A stretch of DNA of 64,000 nt. Source: Rhodanobacteraceae bacterium. Lineage in GTDB: Bacteria; Pseudomonadota; Gammaproteobacteria; Xanthomonadales; SZUA-5. The stretch is from positions 536,001-600,000 of the forward strand of contig JACKOW010000001.1 of NCBI GenBank assembly GCA_024234055.1. The letters run 5' to 3'. Shown piece after piece: positions 9,173 through 17,960 of the stretch. The notes under the pieces were generated by a model. It saw nothing but the letters and a program-made list of their open reading frames with translations, did no database searches and had not been told where the DNA came from. How positions within the stretch are numbered: the first letter of the stretch is position 1; the number at the start of each line of letters is the position of its first letter. The position numbers were made by a program, and so were the translations under genes.

Positions 9173-10408
9173 TCACCCACTGCAGGCAACATCGCCCAGC
9201 ATCGATTGCCCATGCGGCAGTGGCGGCAGTCCGAACCATTCGGCCACACTGGCGCCGATGTCGGCAAAGCTGTCACGGATGCCGCAACCGACGGGCGTGA
9301 GCGCCGGACTGACGGCCAGAACGGGAATGTGTTCGCGGGTGTGATCACTGCCGGGCCAGGTCGGGTCGTTGCCGTGATCGGCGCAGAGCACGACCAGATC
9401 GTCGTCGGTCAGTTGATCCAGCGCGTCGGGCAGCAGCGTGTCAAAGTGCTCGAGCGCGGCGGCATAGCCGGCGACATCGCGGCGATGGCCGTATTCCTGA
9501 TCGAAATCGACCAGATTGGTGAACACCAGTGTCGGTTTCGTCGCGGCTCGAAACGCCTGCAGCGAGGCCCGCATCAGCGCCTCGATGCCATGCGCCTTGA
9601 TCGAGCGGCTGATGCCCTGGCCGGCGAAGATGTCGCTGATCTTGCCGACGCCTGTGACCTCGACCTCCTGTTGCTGCAATCGATCGAGCAGCGTAGGCGC
9701 GATCGGCGGTACCGCATAGTCGCGGCGATTGGGTGTGCGCTTGAAACTGGCGGCGTCGCTGCCGCTGAAGGGACGGGCGATGACCCGTCCGATGCGGTAG
9801 GGATCGACCAGCACCCGGGCCTGCGCGCACAGTTGGTACAAACGTTCCAGCCCGAATCGCTCCTCGTGAGCGGCGATCTGCAACACCGAATCGGCCGAGG
9901 TGTAGACGATAGGCCAACCGCTGCGCAGGTGCTCGGCACCGAGGCGGGCGATGATCTCGGTGCCGGAGGCATGGCAGTTGCCTAGCACCCCGTCAATGCC
10001 GCCGGTATCGATCAGGGCCCGCAGCAATTCGGCCGGGAAGGATTGCTCGGGTGAACGGAAGTATCCCCACTCGAACAGCACCGGGACTCCGGCAATCTCC
10101 CAATGGCCGGAGATCGTGTCCTTGCCGGTGGAGCGCTCGCGGGCGCAGGCCCAGCGGGCTTGCGGGGGCATCTGGTCCTCGCATCCGGGCAGCGCCTTGC
10201 CGCTCGCCAGTGCGGCTGCCTGAGCCAGGCCCAGCCGCACCAGGTTCGGTATGGTCAAAGGCCGCCCGCGCCCGCCCTGGTCCATCGTTCGCGCGCACCA
10301 CTGGGCGATATGTCCCAGGGTATCGGCACCGACATCGCCAAAACGCTCGGCATCGGGCAGGGCGCCGATCCCTAGGGAATCCAGCACGATCAGCCAGGCA
10401 CGGCGCAT
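9173..10408 (-). CDS. deoB: Phosphopentomutase
   Basis: Interconverts (deoxy)ribose-1-phosphate and the 5-phosphate, linking nucleoside breakdown to central metabolism. This 411-aa protein of the alkaline-phosphatase-like superfamily has the metal site at Asp10 (VLDSLGIGALPDA), the activating phosphothreonine segment ERSTGKDTISGHWE, and the second metal cluster ADHGNDPTWPGSDHTRE near the C-terminus. Its start overlaps the end of deoA by 19 bp, which implies a shared transcript and coupled translation. No deoC (deoxyribose-phosphate aldolase) is nearby. Confidence 0.96.
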   Translation of the reverse strand: MRRAWLIVLDSLGIGALPDAERFGDVGADTLGHIAQWCARTMDQGGRGRPLTIPNLVRLGLAQAAALASGKALPGCEDQMPPQARWACARERSTGKDTISGHWEIAGVPVLFEWGYFRSPEQSFPAELLRALIDTGGIDGVLGNCHASGTEIIARLGAEHLRSGWPIVYTSADSVLQIAAHEERFGLERLYQLCAQARVLVDPYRIGRVIARPFSGSDAASFKRTPNRRDYAVPPIAPTLLDRLQQQEVEVTGVGKISDIFAGQGISRSIKAHGIEALMRASLQAFRAATKPTLVFTNLVDFDQEYGHRRDVAGYAAALEHFDTLLPDALDQLTDDDLVVLCADHGNDPTWPGSDHTREHIPVLAVSPALTPVGCGIRDSFADIGASVAEWFGLPPLPHGQSMLGDVACSG

Positions 10409-11766
10409 GGCAGCTCCCCGGTTTGGAATTCGACGCGATCATGGATCAAGGGCGGCAGCGTTGGCACTGTCCGGGTCAGGGCATAGGCCGAGCGGAGTTC
10501 GGACGCTGCGCGCGCATGCGCAGCCGCATCGCGGGCATGGACGATGGCCAGCGGGCGTTCGCCATCGACCAGGCTGCCGAGTTCGGCCACTTCGCTCAGG
10601 CCCACCGCATGATCGATGCGCTGGTCGGGCTGGCTGCGACCGCCGCCCAGGGCCACGATGAGCATGCCCAGCCGCCGGCAGTCGATGGCGCTGACCCTGC
10701 CGACGCCGGTCGCAAATACCGGCGCGATGACGGCCGCCGCCGGCAGATGCCGGTCGGCCTGGTCGAGCAGATCCGATGGCCCGCCCAGCGCCGTGACCAT
10801 GTGCGCGAAACGCTCCGCCGCCGAGCCATCCTCCAGGCAGCGCCGCAGCTTGGTTTCGGCGGCGAGCAGATCCGATGCCAGTCCGCCGAGGCAGAGCAGC
10901 TCGCTGCCCAGCGCCAGATTGACCCGATGCAGACGCTCGGGTCGCCGGTCGCCACGCAGATAGTCCAGCGCGCAGCGCAGTTCCAGGGCATTGCCGACGG
11001 CGGGTGCCAGCGGCTGGCTCATGTCGGTGATCAAGGCCCGCGCCGGCAATCCCGCTCGCGTCGAAATCTGCACCAGACTGCGCGCCAGCGCCCGCGCCTG
11101 ATCCAGCGTGCTCATCGAGGCGCCATTGCCGGTCTTGATGTCCAGCAGCAGCGCGTCGGTGCCCGCCGCCAGCTTCTTGGACAGGATCGATGCCGTGATC
11201 AGCGGCAGCGATTCGACCGTGCCGGTGACGTCGCGTATGGCATACAGGCGCCGGTCGGCGGGTGCCAGATCAGCACCGGCACCCACGATGGCCAGCCCGG
11301 AGTCACGAACAACGCGACGAAACAGGTCCAGATCCGGCTGCGCCTGATAGCCCGGAATGGCCTCGAGCTTGTCCAGGGTACCCCCGGTGTGCCCGAGGCC
11401 GCGCCCCGACAGCATCGGTACGTAGGCGCCGCAGGCGGCGAGCATCGGCGCCAGTACCAGGCTGACCAGATCGCCGACGCCGCCGGTGGAATGCTTGTCG
11501 AGCACCGGGCGGTCATAGCCCAGGCCATGCCAGGCCAGCACCCGACCGCTGTCGCGCATGGCCAGTGTCAGGCGGGTGGTGTCGTCCTCGCTGAGGCCGA
11601 GAGTGCAGACGGCCATCGCGAAGGCGGCGACCTGGGCGTCGCCCCAGCTGCCATCACTGATCCCGGCGACCAGCGATTGAAGGTCGGCAACGCTGAGCCG
11701 GTGTCCCAGTCGCAACTGCCGCAGCAACTCCTGGGGCAGCGCGGGTTGTTCGGCAAGGGCGCACAT
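10390..11766 (-). CDS. deoA: Thymidine phosphorylase
   Basis: Reversible phosphorolysis of thymidine and deoxyuridine to the base and deoxyribose-1-phosphate. This 458-aa enzyme has the phosphate-binding glycine loop KHSTGGVGD (91-99) and the family signature SGRGLGHTGGTLDKLE (120-135). It is the first gene of the salvage run and overlaps deoB by 19 bp. The start at 11766 leads a normal N-terminal helical domain. Together with Cdd it lets the cell degrade pyrimidine deoxynucleosides. Confidence 0.95.
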   Translation of the reverse strand: MCALAEQPALPQELLRQLRLGHRLSVADLQSLVAGISDGSWGDAQVAAFAMAVCTLGLSEDDTTRLTLAMRDSGRVLAWHGLGYDRPVLDKHSTGGVGDLVSLVLAPMLAACGAYVPMLSGRGLGHTGGTLDKLEAIPGYQAQPDLDLFRRVVRDSGLAIVGAGADLAPADRRLYAIRDVTGTVESLPLITASILSKKLAAGTDALLLDIKTGNGASMSTLDQARALARSLVQISTRAGLPARALITDMSQPLAPAVGNALELRCALDYLRGDRRPERLHRVNLALGSELLCLGGLASDLLAAETKLRRCLEDGSAAERFAHMVTALGGPSDLLDQADRHLPAAAVIAPVFATGVGRVSAIDCRRLGMLIVALGGGRSQPDQRIDHAVGLSEVAELGSLVDGERPLAIVHARDAAAHARAASELRSAYALTRTVPTLPPLIHDRVEFQTGELPCAVPG

Positions 11767-11875
11767 GGGGCAACCGTGAATCTGCGATCGCCATAGTGTG
11801 GACCGTAGCCTCCAGTCAAGGTCTGACCACGGTCAAGCCGCGTGCCTGCGGCGAACCGTGTCGGCCCGATTCCGC

Positions 11876-12298
11876 TCAGGCAGCGGCCGTCAGGTCTGCC
11901 GCGCCGGCGATCATGTTGCGCGTGATCAACCGGCAAAAGCGCATCCAGGCTTGCTTGACGTCGGCGGTGCAGCGATCGCCAAGGACCCGCTCCAGGCTGC
12001 GCGCCAGGGCCAGCCCGACCAGCAGGTAATGGCTCTGGCGCACGCCATAGCCAACGTGGCGCCGACCCAGTTGCTGCAGCAGCGACTTCAGCCGCTCCGG
12101 ATCTTCCAGCAGGTCCACAGCTGTGCCGATCATCTGCAGCAGTTTTTCCCTTTGCAGATGCGGATCAGTGACGAATAGCCGGTGTACGCCGGGATCCAGC
12201 GCAAACAATTCCTGGTAGAAGGCCTGTGCCAGCGCCGAGGTACTCGGCGTCATTTCGGCGAAACTGGATCGGACGATCTCGCGTTGAATGATCTGCAT
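11876..12298 (-). CDS. Single-domain globin
   Basis: 140-residue heme protein of the myoglobin-like/flavohemoglobin globin group, without a reductase domain. It shows the A/B helix pattern ALAQAFYQELFALDPGVHRLF with Phe42 at the CD1 position, and the F helix LGRRHVGYGVRQSHY with His81 as the likely proximal heme ligand. The start at 12298 has a strong AAGGAG ribosome site; an upstream in-frame start only reads through the neighbouring end. It lies just downstream of the MaoC gene in the same direction. The role may be oxygen or NO binding; the partner reductase is unknown. Confidence 0.85.
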   Translation of the reverse strand: MQIIQREIVRSSFAEMTPSTSALAQAFYQELFALDPGVHRLFVTDPHLQREKLLQMIGTAVDLLEDPERLKSLLQQLGRRHVGYGVRQSHYLLVGLALARSLERVLGDRCTADVKQAWMRFCRLITRNMIAGAADLTAAA

Positions 12299-12395
12299 GT
12301 CAAGCTGCTCCTTTGACTGCGCCCTTGCCTGATCAACGGCGCTCGTCAGAGGGATACGCAGCAGCAGGAGGCAACCCGCCAAAAAAATCATTGGG

Positions 12396-13241
12396 TCAAC
12401 GGCGGACACCGCTCAGCAGCTCACGACCATTGGCATCCAGCAGCACATAGCCGGCGGGATCCTGCGCACAGCGGTGCAGCACCGTTTGCCCAGGCAGCTC
12501 CAGCGGCCGGCGGAAGCGGATGGCCATCTCGCGGGTGGCCGTCCCGCTGTTGCGCGCCAGTTCCGCTTCGATGCGGGCCATGCTGCCGACACCGTGGGCG
12601 ATGGCGCGGCGGAAGCCGAAAGGGCGAGCCAGCCAGGCGGCCAGATGAATGGGGTTGTAGTCCCCCGAGACGCGCGCGTAGCGGCGGCCGAAATGGGCGG
12701 CGAAACGCAGGTCGACCAGGCGTTCGCCCGCCTCGACCTGAACTGGTGGCGCCTCGGCGGGGCGCGAGGATTCGCCACGGGGAGCTCCGCGCACGCGAGT
12801 GAAGCAGGCGCTGTCCATCTCGATCAGATCGCGGCCGTTCTGGCTCAGCACCGTGTGCAGCATGAATTCGCGACCGCGCCGACGCGGATGGTCCTCCGTG
12901 ACGGCGACACTCAGTGCCAGCGGCTGACTCGCATCGATCTCACCCAGGCGCCGAGTGTGGTTGCTGGCATGCACCAGGCCCACGCAGCGCACCGGAAAGT
13001 CCGGTTGGTTGATCAGATGGAAATGCGCCGGCTGCGCCAGCACATAGGCATAAGCCAGCGGAAAGTTCTCGCCGCTGCCGACAAAGCTGCGGTAACGCGC
13101 CAACGCCTGCGGGTCCACGCGCAGCTTGCCGACTTCCAGTCGGGCTCGCGGAATGGCCTCATCATGGGCCAGGCCGGGTTTGCTGTGTGCCAGCGCATGC
13201 CAGTACTCACGGGCCAGGCTGGGTAGTGTATCTACGTACAT
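12396..13241 (-). CDS. MaoC-like hot-dog dehydratase
   Basis: 281-residue protein with a C-terminal MaoC/hydratase-2 domain. The motif DYNPIHL (194-200) followed by RPFGFRRAIAHGVGSM matches the Asp/His catalytic motif of R-specific enoyl-CoA hydratases. The N-terminal half is a divergent second hot-dog-like half (HFHLINQPDFPVRCVGLVHASN), so it is a double hot-dog type. The start at 13241 (MYVDTLPSLAREYWHAL) is preferred; further in-frame residues upstream lie in the divergent promoter region. It is divergent from the M20 amidohydrolase with about 98 bp between. It probably acts on acyl-CoA or acyl-ACP; the substrate is unknown. Confidence 0.82.
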   Translation of the reverse strand: MYVDTLPSLAREYWHALAHSKPGLAHDEAIPRARLEVGKLRVDPQALARYRSFVGSGENFPLAYAYVLAQPAHFHLINQPDFPVRCVGLVHASNHTRRLGEIDASQPLALSVAVTEDHPRRRGREFMLHTVLSQNGRDLIEMDSACFTRVRGAPRGESSRPAEAPPVQVEAGERLVDLRFAAHFGRRYARVSGDYNPIHLAAWLARPFGFRRAIAHGVGSMARIEAELARNSGTATREMAIRFRRPLELPGQTVLHRCAQDPAGYVLLDANGRELLSGVRR

Positions 13242-13339
13242 GAAAATCCCGCGAGTCGATGTCGGCGGTGGCCGCCCAGGGTCAGCATCCAGCAGCGAAT
13301 GCTGGCACACTCGCGCTGAATGAATCGAGGAGACGCTCC

Positions 13340-14644
13340 ATGCGATTGGCAATGTCAACGCTGATTTCAGCCCTGCTGCTGTGCGCCGGGCTGGCCACCG
13401 AGCCCGCAGTGGCTGAGGATCAGGGCGCATCCCCGCTGACACCACAGTTGCTGGATCAGGTGGTCGGCTGGCGCCGCGATTTCCATCAGCACCCGGAGCT
13501 CGGCAATCGCGAAACCCGCACCGCCGGCATTGTTGCCGAGCATCTGCGGCAACTCGGCTATGAAGTGCGCACCGGCGTTGCCCACACCGGCGTTGTCGCC
13601 TATCTGCGCGGTGCCAGCGAACGCCCGCTGATCGCCATCCGCGCCGACATCGACGCCCTGCCGGTCACCGAGGAAGTCGATCTGCCCATTGCGTCCAAGG
13701 CCCAGGCGGAGTTCCGCGGCGAGAAGGTCGGGGTCATGCATGCCTGTGGCCACGATGCGCATACGGCCATGCAGATGGGTATCGCCAGCGCGCTGGCGGC
13801 GCAGAAAGACACGCTGCAGGGTTCGATCCTGCTGATCTTCCAGCCCGCCGAGGAAGGCCCGCCCGAAGGCGAGGAGGGTGGCGCCCCGCTGATGCTCAAG
13901 GACGGCGTCTTTGCGCCGCCACGCAAGCCAGACGCAGTGCTCGGCATGCATGTGTTCTCGAACATGCACGTGGGCACAGTGGGCGTACGTGCCGGCCCCT
14001 TCATGGCCGAATCCGACAGTTTCAAGATCATCGTCAAGGGCGTGCAAACCCATGGCTCGAGGCCATGGATGGGCGTTGATCCGGTGCTGGTGGCTGCGCG
14101 CATCGTCGATGGTTTGCAGAGCATCGTCAGTCGTCGCGTCGACATCACCCGTTCGCCAGCCGTGGTCTCGGTGGGCGCGATCAAGGGTGGCATCCGCTAC
14201 AACATCATCCCCGATCAGGTCGAGATGATCGGCACCGTGCGCAGCTTCGAAATCCCAGTGCGCGACGCCATCTGGGCCGACATCCAGCAGATCGCCGAAC
14301 ACACCGCCGCCGCCCACGGCGCCAGTGCCGAGACCAGTTTCGCCCAGCACACCCTGGTAACCCGCAACGATGTAGCGCTGACCGAACGTCTGCGCCCAGC
14401 ACTCGCCCGCGCCCCGGGCGTGACCCGGCTCATCGAGATCCCGATGTCCACCGTGGCCGAGGACTTCGCCTATTTCGCCGAGGAAGTGCCCGGTTTCTAC
14501 TTCTTCGTTGGCGCCACCCCCTTGGATCAGGATCCGGCCACGGCACCATCCAACCATTCCCCCAAGTTCTACCTGGATGAGGGCGCACTGGCGGTGGGCA
14601 TGGCGGCGATGCTGGAGGTGGTTTCTGAAGCAGTAAAACGTTAA
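13340..14644 (+). CDS. Exported M20-family amidohydrolase
   Basis: 434-residue metallo-amidohydrolase of the M20D group (hippurate/IAA-amino-acid hydrolase-like), predicted periplasmic. It has a signal peptide (MRLAMSTLISALLLCAGLATEPAVA). The metal-binding residues are visible in HACGHDAHT (134-142) and PAEEGPPEGEEGG, with RADIDALPV before them and the C-terminal metal region EDFAYFAEEVPGFYFFVG. The start at 13340 has a GAGGAGA ribosome site. It would cleave N-acyl amino acids. The protein is complete. Confidence 0.9.
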   Translation: MRLAMSTLISALLLCAGLATEPAVAEDQGASPLTPQLLDQVVGWRRDFHQHPELGNRETRTAGIVAEHLRQLGYEVRTGVAHTGVVAYLRGASERPLIAIRADIDALPVTEEVDLPIASKAQAEFRGEKVGVMHACGHDAHTAMQMGIASALAAQKDTLQGSILLIFQPAEEGPPEGEEGGAPLMLKDGVFAPPRKPDAVLGMHVFSNMHVGTVGVRAGPFMAESDSFKIIVKGVQTHGSRPWMGVDPVLVAARIVDGLQSIVSRRVDITRSPAVVSVGAIKGGIRYNIIPDQVEMIGTVRSFEIPVRDAIWADIQQIAEHTAAAHGASAETSFAQHTLVTRNDVALTERLRPALARAPGVTRLIEIPMSTVAEDFAYFAEEVPGFYFFVGATPLDQDPATAPSNHSPKFYLDEGALAVGMAAMLEVVSEAVKR

Positions 14645-15001
14645 ACGTCAAACGTCAATTCGAAGCTGACTCAGGCGGCAACCGGCGCTGCAGTGGGAGC
14701 GGCTTCAGCCGCGAATGCTCTGCCAATGTTGGTCTCGGAACGTGGCTCACGTAGTCCATGCAGCGGTCTACCTGACATCGATGAAGCAGAGCGCCTGCCA
14801 TCGAAGCGCCTGCGGCGAATGGCGAGGAATGGACTTAGAGTCCCGCATACTGCAATCGCGGCTGAAGCCGCTCCCACAGGGTTTGCGTCACGAAGCGCCC
14901 CGCGCGGCCAAGTTGACCTACCCAACCAGGCGCGGCGTCGGCGTGCCTGAACACCGGATCAAGGCCTGCTTCTGTTGACGTTTTACCGTTGACGTTTCAC
15001 T
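14639..15001. repeat. Nested cassette: AACGTCA-type arms around an inverted palindrome pair
   Basis: Outer arms are AAACGTC units (14643-14660) and the inverted GTTGACG/TTTTACC/GTTGACG units (14977-15000). Inside, AGTGGGAGCGGCTTCAGCCG (14692-14711) faces its complement at about 14858-14879. This fills the gap between the M20 gene and mlaE; no gene is visible in it. Confidence 0.85.
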
Positions 15002-15006
15002 GCTCC

Positions 15007-15804
15007 TCACCGATTCAAGAAGAAACTGAACACCATGTCCGCGACCAGGATGGCGCAGATGCTCAGGACCACGGCGCGGGTGGTGGCGCGGCCTACGCCT
15101 TCGGCGCCGCCGGTGACGGAGAAGCCGGTGGCCACGCCGATCAGCACGATCAGGGCGCCGAAGACCACGCTCTTGATCAGGCCCTGATTGATGTCCCAGG
15201 GTTCCAGCACCACCAGGCACTGGTAGAGAAAGCCGGACAGGCTCATGTCCACGGCCGACAGCGCGAACACGGCGCCGCCGACGATGGCGAAGAAATCGGC
15301 GATCAGGGTCAGGCAGGGCATCATGATCAGCGCCGCGATCATCGGCGGTGCCGCCAGATAGCGCACCGGTTCAACGCCGATCACGCGCAGCGCATCCACC
15401 TCTTGCGATACGGTCATTGAGCCGATTCGCGCTGCCAGCGCCGAGGCGGTGCGGCCGGCGATGACGATGCCGGTGATCAGCGGGCCGAATTCGCGGGTGA
15501 CGCCGATGCCCAGGCCAACCACGATCGCACTCTCGGCGCCGAAGCGTTCGAGCTGGGCAATGCCATTGATCGCCAGCGACAGGCCGATGGTCACCGCCAG
15601 CAGCGCCACGATCGGCACCGCGTCGACGCCGATCTGGCGGATCTGCTCGAACACCGCCTTGATCCGCAGCGGTTGCCCGACCCGCCAGCCGGCAAAGGTG
15701 AAATAGAAGGTCTCGATCAGCAGCGCGCCGAAATAACCCAGTTCATCGACCATCCGCACCGTGCCGCGGCCGATCGAGACGATGCCGTTGTAGAGGGGAG
15801 TCAT
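15007..15804 (-). CDS. mlaE: MlaE-type phospholipid ABC transporter permease
   Basis: 265-residue inner-membrane permease of the MlaE/YrbE family, which with an ATPase (MlaF) and an MCE protein (MlaD) moves phospholipids between membranes. It has five or so hydrophobic segments and the conserved cytoplasmic segment EVDALRVIGVEPVRYL. Unusually, no mlaF or mlaD is beside it: the next gene downstream is on the other strand. Upstream in the same direction come the STAS gene, the SpoIIE-type switch and pssA. An inverted 7-bp-unit repeat lies in the 127-bp gap before it. It may work with partners encoded elsewhere. Confidence 0.9.
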   Translation of the reverse strand: MTPLYNGIVSIGRGTVRMVDELGYFGALLIETFYFTFAGWRVGQPLRIKAVFEQIRQIGVDAVPIVALLAVTIGLSLAINGIAQLERFGAESAIVVGLGIGVTREFGPLITGIVIAGRTASALAARIGSMTVSQEVDALRVIGVEPVRYLAAPPMIAALIMMPCLTLIADFFAIVGGAVFALSAVDMSLSGFLYQCLVVLEPWDINQGLIKSVVFGALIVLIGVATGFSVTGGAEGVGRATTRAVVLSICAILVADMVFSFFLNR

Positions 15805-15814
15805 GGGGATCCAG

Positions 15815-15922
15815 GTAAAACGTAAAACGTAAAACGCAAAATGGAATATCGAGAATCCACAGGGCTCACGATGCAGATTGCGTGGCGATGCCCTGATTGA
15901 CCTTTGTCCTTTGACGTTTCAC
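15815..15922. repeat. Inverted 7-bp-unit arms between the STAS gene and mlaE
   Basis: The left arm is GTAAAAC repeated three times plus GCAAAAT (15815-15842). The right arm is CTTTGTC/CTTTGAC/GTTTCAC (15902-15922). The core contains CAGGGCTC...GCCCTGATTGACC, similar to the core of the element at 31.6 kb. Confidence 0.8.
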
Positions 15923-15931
15923 TCGCCACCC

Positions 15932-16267
15932 TCATTTCCTCGCCTCTTCCAGATCGGCAAAGATCGGAAACACGCGGTCCAGGCGAGCCAGTTCCAGCAC
16001 CGCGATGACCGGTTTGCTGACCGCGACCAGACTGAACCTCTGGCTCTTGCCGCGGGCGTTCTGGAAGCCTTCGACCAGGGCGGCGATCCCGGAGGAATCG
16101 ATATAGGTCACGGCCGACAGGTCGACGGCGACATGCTTGCTGGCGGCCAGCGAGTCCAGGATGCTCTTGCGCAAGCGCTGCGACCAGGACAGATCAACCT
16201 CGCCTCGAACCCGGACCAGCCGGATGTCTTGATGGTCTTCGGTAGCACAGTCGTTGACGTCACTCAC
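15932..16267 (-). CDS. STAS-domain anti-sigma-factor antagonist
   Basis: 111-residue single STAS domain of the RsbV/SpoIIAA type. The strand RVRGEVDLSWSQRLR leads to the phosphorylation motif YIDSSGIAALVE, with Ser58/Ser59 as the phosphorylatable residue. In partner switching the unphosphorylated form binds a target or kinase; phosphorylation releases it. Its gene lies 22 bp after the GAF/SpoIIE/HATPase gene, which carries both a phosphatase and a kinase-like domain. The C-terminal pattern favours the RsbV type over MlaB, although mlaE follows directly downstream; an MlaB role cannot be excluded. Confidence 0.88.
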   Translation of the reverse strand: MSDVNDCATEDHQDIRLVRVRGEVDLSWSQRLRKSILDSLAASKHVAVDLSAVTYIDSSGIAALVEGFQNARGKSQRFSLVAVSKPVIAVLELARLDRVFPIFADLEEARK

Positions 16268-16289
16268 GGGGGGCTCCTTGCAGCGGAAT

Positions 16290-17960
16290 TCAGGGTAGTC
16301 GTTTGATCATGGTCAGCAGATTACCGCCACCCTCTTCGGGGTGTCGGAAAACCCAGTGGTCCATGACACTGTCGATCAGATTGATACCAAGGCCACCGGG
16401 GCGGCACTCGGACAAATCGCGTGGCTTGATCAGATTCGGATCGACCGGATCGGCATAGTCGCGCAATTCGAAGCGGACCGCATCGGTATCCAGCCACACC
16501 GAGAGTTCCACCCGGCCTTCGCAGCAGCCGCCGTAGGCGTGGCGGATCACATTGGCTACAGCCTCATCCACCGCCAGCACCATGGTCTGCCGCTGCTTCT
16601 CGCCAAAGCCGAGCTGGGTCAGCACCTCCGTGACCTTGCGCCTCACCAGTCGCAGGTTTTCCGGGTCGCTGGAGCCGGCCAGGCCGCCCAGATAGCGGGC
16701 CGGGGCCCTATCATCGGCGATCAGCATCAATGTGGTGTCGTCGGCGAGGGTCATCTTGCGCAACTGGCCCACGATGGCGCGGACGCGCGCGCGCGGACTC
16801 AGGCCTGACACGCGCGAAATCAGATCGCGCACGCCTTCGATGCCGATCGGTCGGCGCTCGGGGCCGCGCACATCGGTCACACCATCGGAAAAGGCATAGA
16901 GGCTGCCGCCGGCAAGAGCCACGCGTTCCTCGCGGTATTGAAAGTCACCGAGTATGCCCAGCGGCGGGCCATCGGCTGGCAGCTCCTGCACGCTTTCGTC
17001 GGCGCGTCTGAGCAGCAGCGGCGGAAAGCCGGCATTGGCCATCTCGATGCAACTGGTGGCCGGGTCGTAGTAGCCGGCGACGGCGCAGACGAACATGCCC
17101 CGGGTGACGGTTTCGCTGAGCTCGCGATTGACCTTGGTCAGCCATTGACCCGGCGGCGTGCCATCGCGGCCGGCCCAGCGCAGGCAGCTCGACGCCCGCA
17201 CCATCAGCAGCGCGGCGTCCATGCCCTTGCCGGCAACGTCGCCGACGCAGAAGGCGATGCGGCCGTCAGCCAGTTCGAAGTAGTCGTAGAAGTCTCCGGA
17301 AATCTCGCGCGCCGGCAGATTCAGCGCGGTCACCGGAAAGTCGCGCCGACGCGCCGGCAGCAGCGTTTTCTGCATCTGCCGCGCCAACTGGAATTCGCGC
17401 TTGATGCGGTTCTGTTCGACCAGTTCCCGGGTCAGGCGGGCATTGTTGAGCGCCAGCGCGGTCGGCACGGCCAGCAGCCGCAGCACATTGGCGTCGTGCT
17501 GGTCGAACAGGGCGCCGTCGCGCTTGTTCAGCACCTGCAGCGCACCGATGGCGCCGTCGGCGGAATCCAAGGGGGCGCACAGAATGGAGCGGGTGTGAAA
17601 ACCGCGCTGGTCGCCGAGATAGTCCGGATCAAGACTGGTGTCGCGCACCATCTCCACCCGGTTCGCGGCGATCGCCCGGCCGACGATGCCCTTGCCGCGC
17701 TGCACCCGTAGTCCGACCACATCCACCGGTCCGGCGCAGGCGCGGCACTCGATGTCGCCGGTCAGCGGATCGGTCAGAAAGACCGCCGCGGCTTCGGCAT
17801 TCATGTGATCGGCAATCTGCGAGACGGCGCGCCTGAGGGTCTCGCCCACGTCCATCGAGGCCGCAAAGGCGTGGCTGAAGTCGGCGAGGATGCCGGCCTC
17901 CTCCGCGCCGATACCGGCCAGATGGGTGGACGGCGACACGTTTGGCATTTCCTGGCTCAC
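16290..17960 (-). CDS. GAF - SpoIIE phosphatase - HATPase switch protein
   Basis: 556-residue cytoplasmic regulator with three domains: GAF (about 30-185), PP2C-type SpoIIE phosphatase (about 210-405, with ISGDFYDYF, CVGDVAGKGMDAAL and FSDGVTDVRG metal-binding motifs) and a C-terminal HATPase of the RsbW/SpoIIAB kind (VDEAVANVIRHAY, PGGLGINLI). It combines the phosphatase and the anti-sigma kinase of a partner switch in one chain; the STAS partner is encoded 22 bp downstream. The chosen GTG start overlaps the pssA stop by 4 bp (GTGA); an ATG 12 bp further in is the alternative. The input signal would come through the GAF domain. It resembles the HsbR/CrsR architecture, with GAF in place of a receiver. 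Confidence 0.9.
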   Translation of the reverse strand: MSQEMPNVSPSTHLAGIGAEEAGILADFSHAFAASMDVGETLRRAVSQIADHMNAEAAAVFLTDPLTGDIECRACAGPVDVVGLRVQRGKGIVGRAIAANRVEMVRDTSLDPDYLGDQRGFHTRSILCAPLDSADGAIGALQVLNKRDGALFDQHDANVLRLLAVPTALALNNARLTRELVEQNRIKREFQLARQMQKTLLPARRRDFPVTALNLPAREISGDFYDYFELADGRIAFCVGDVAGKGMDAALLMVRASSCLRWAGRDGTPPGQWLTKVNRELSETVTRGMFVCAVAGYYDPATSCIEMANAGFPPLLLRRADESVQELPADGPPLGILGDFQYREERVALAGGSLYAFSDGVTDVRGPERRPIGIEGVRDLISRVSGLSPRARVRAIVGQLRKMTLADDTTLMLIADDRAPARYLGGLAGSSDPENLRLVRRKVTEVLTQLGFGEKQRQTMVLAVDEAVANVIRHAYGGCCEGRVELSVWLDTDAVRFELRDYADPVDPNLIKPRDLSECRPGGLGINLIDSVMDHWVFRHPEEGGGNLLTMIKRLP

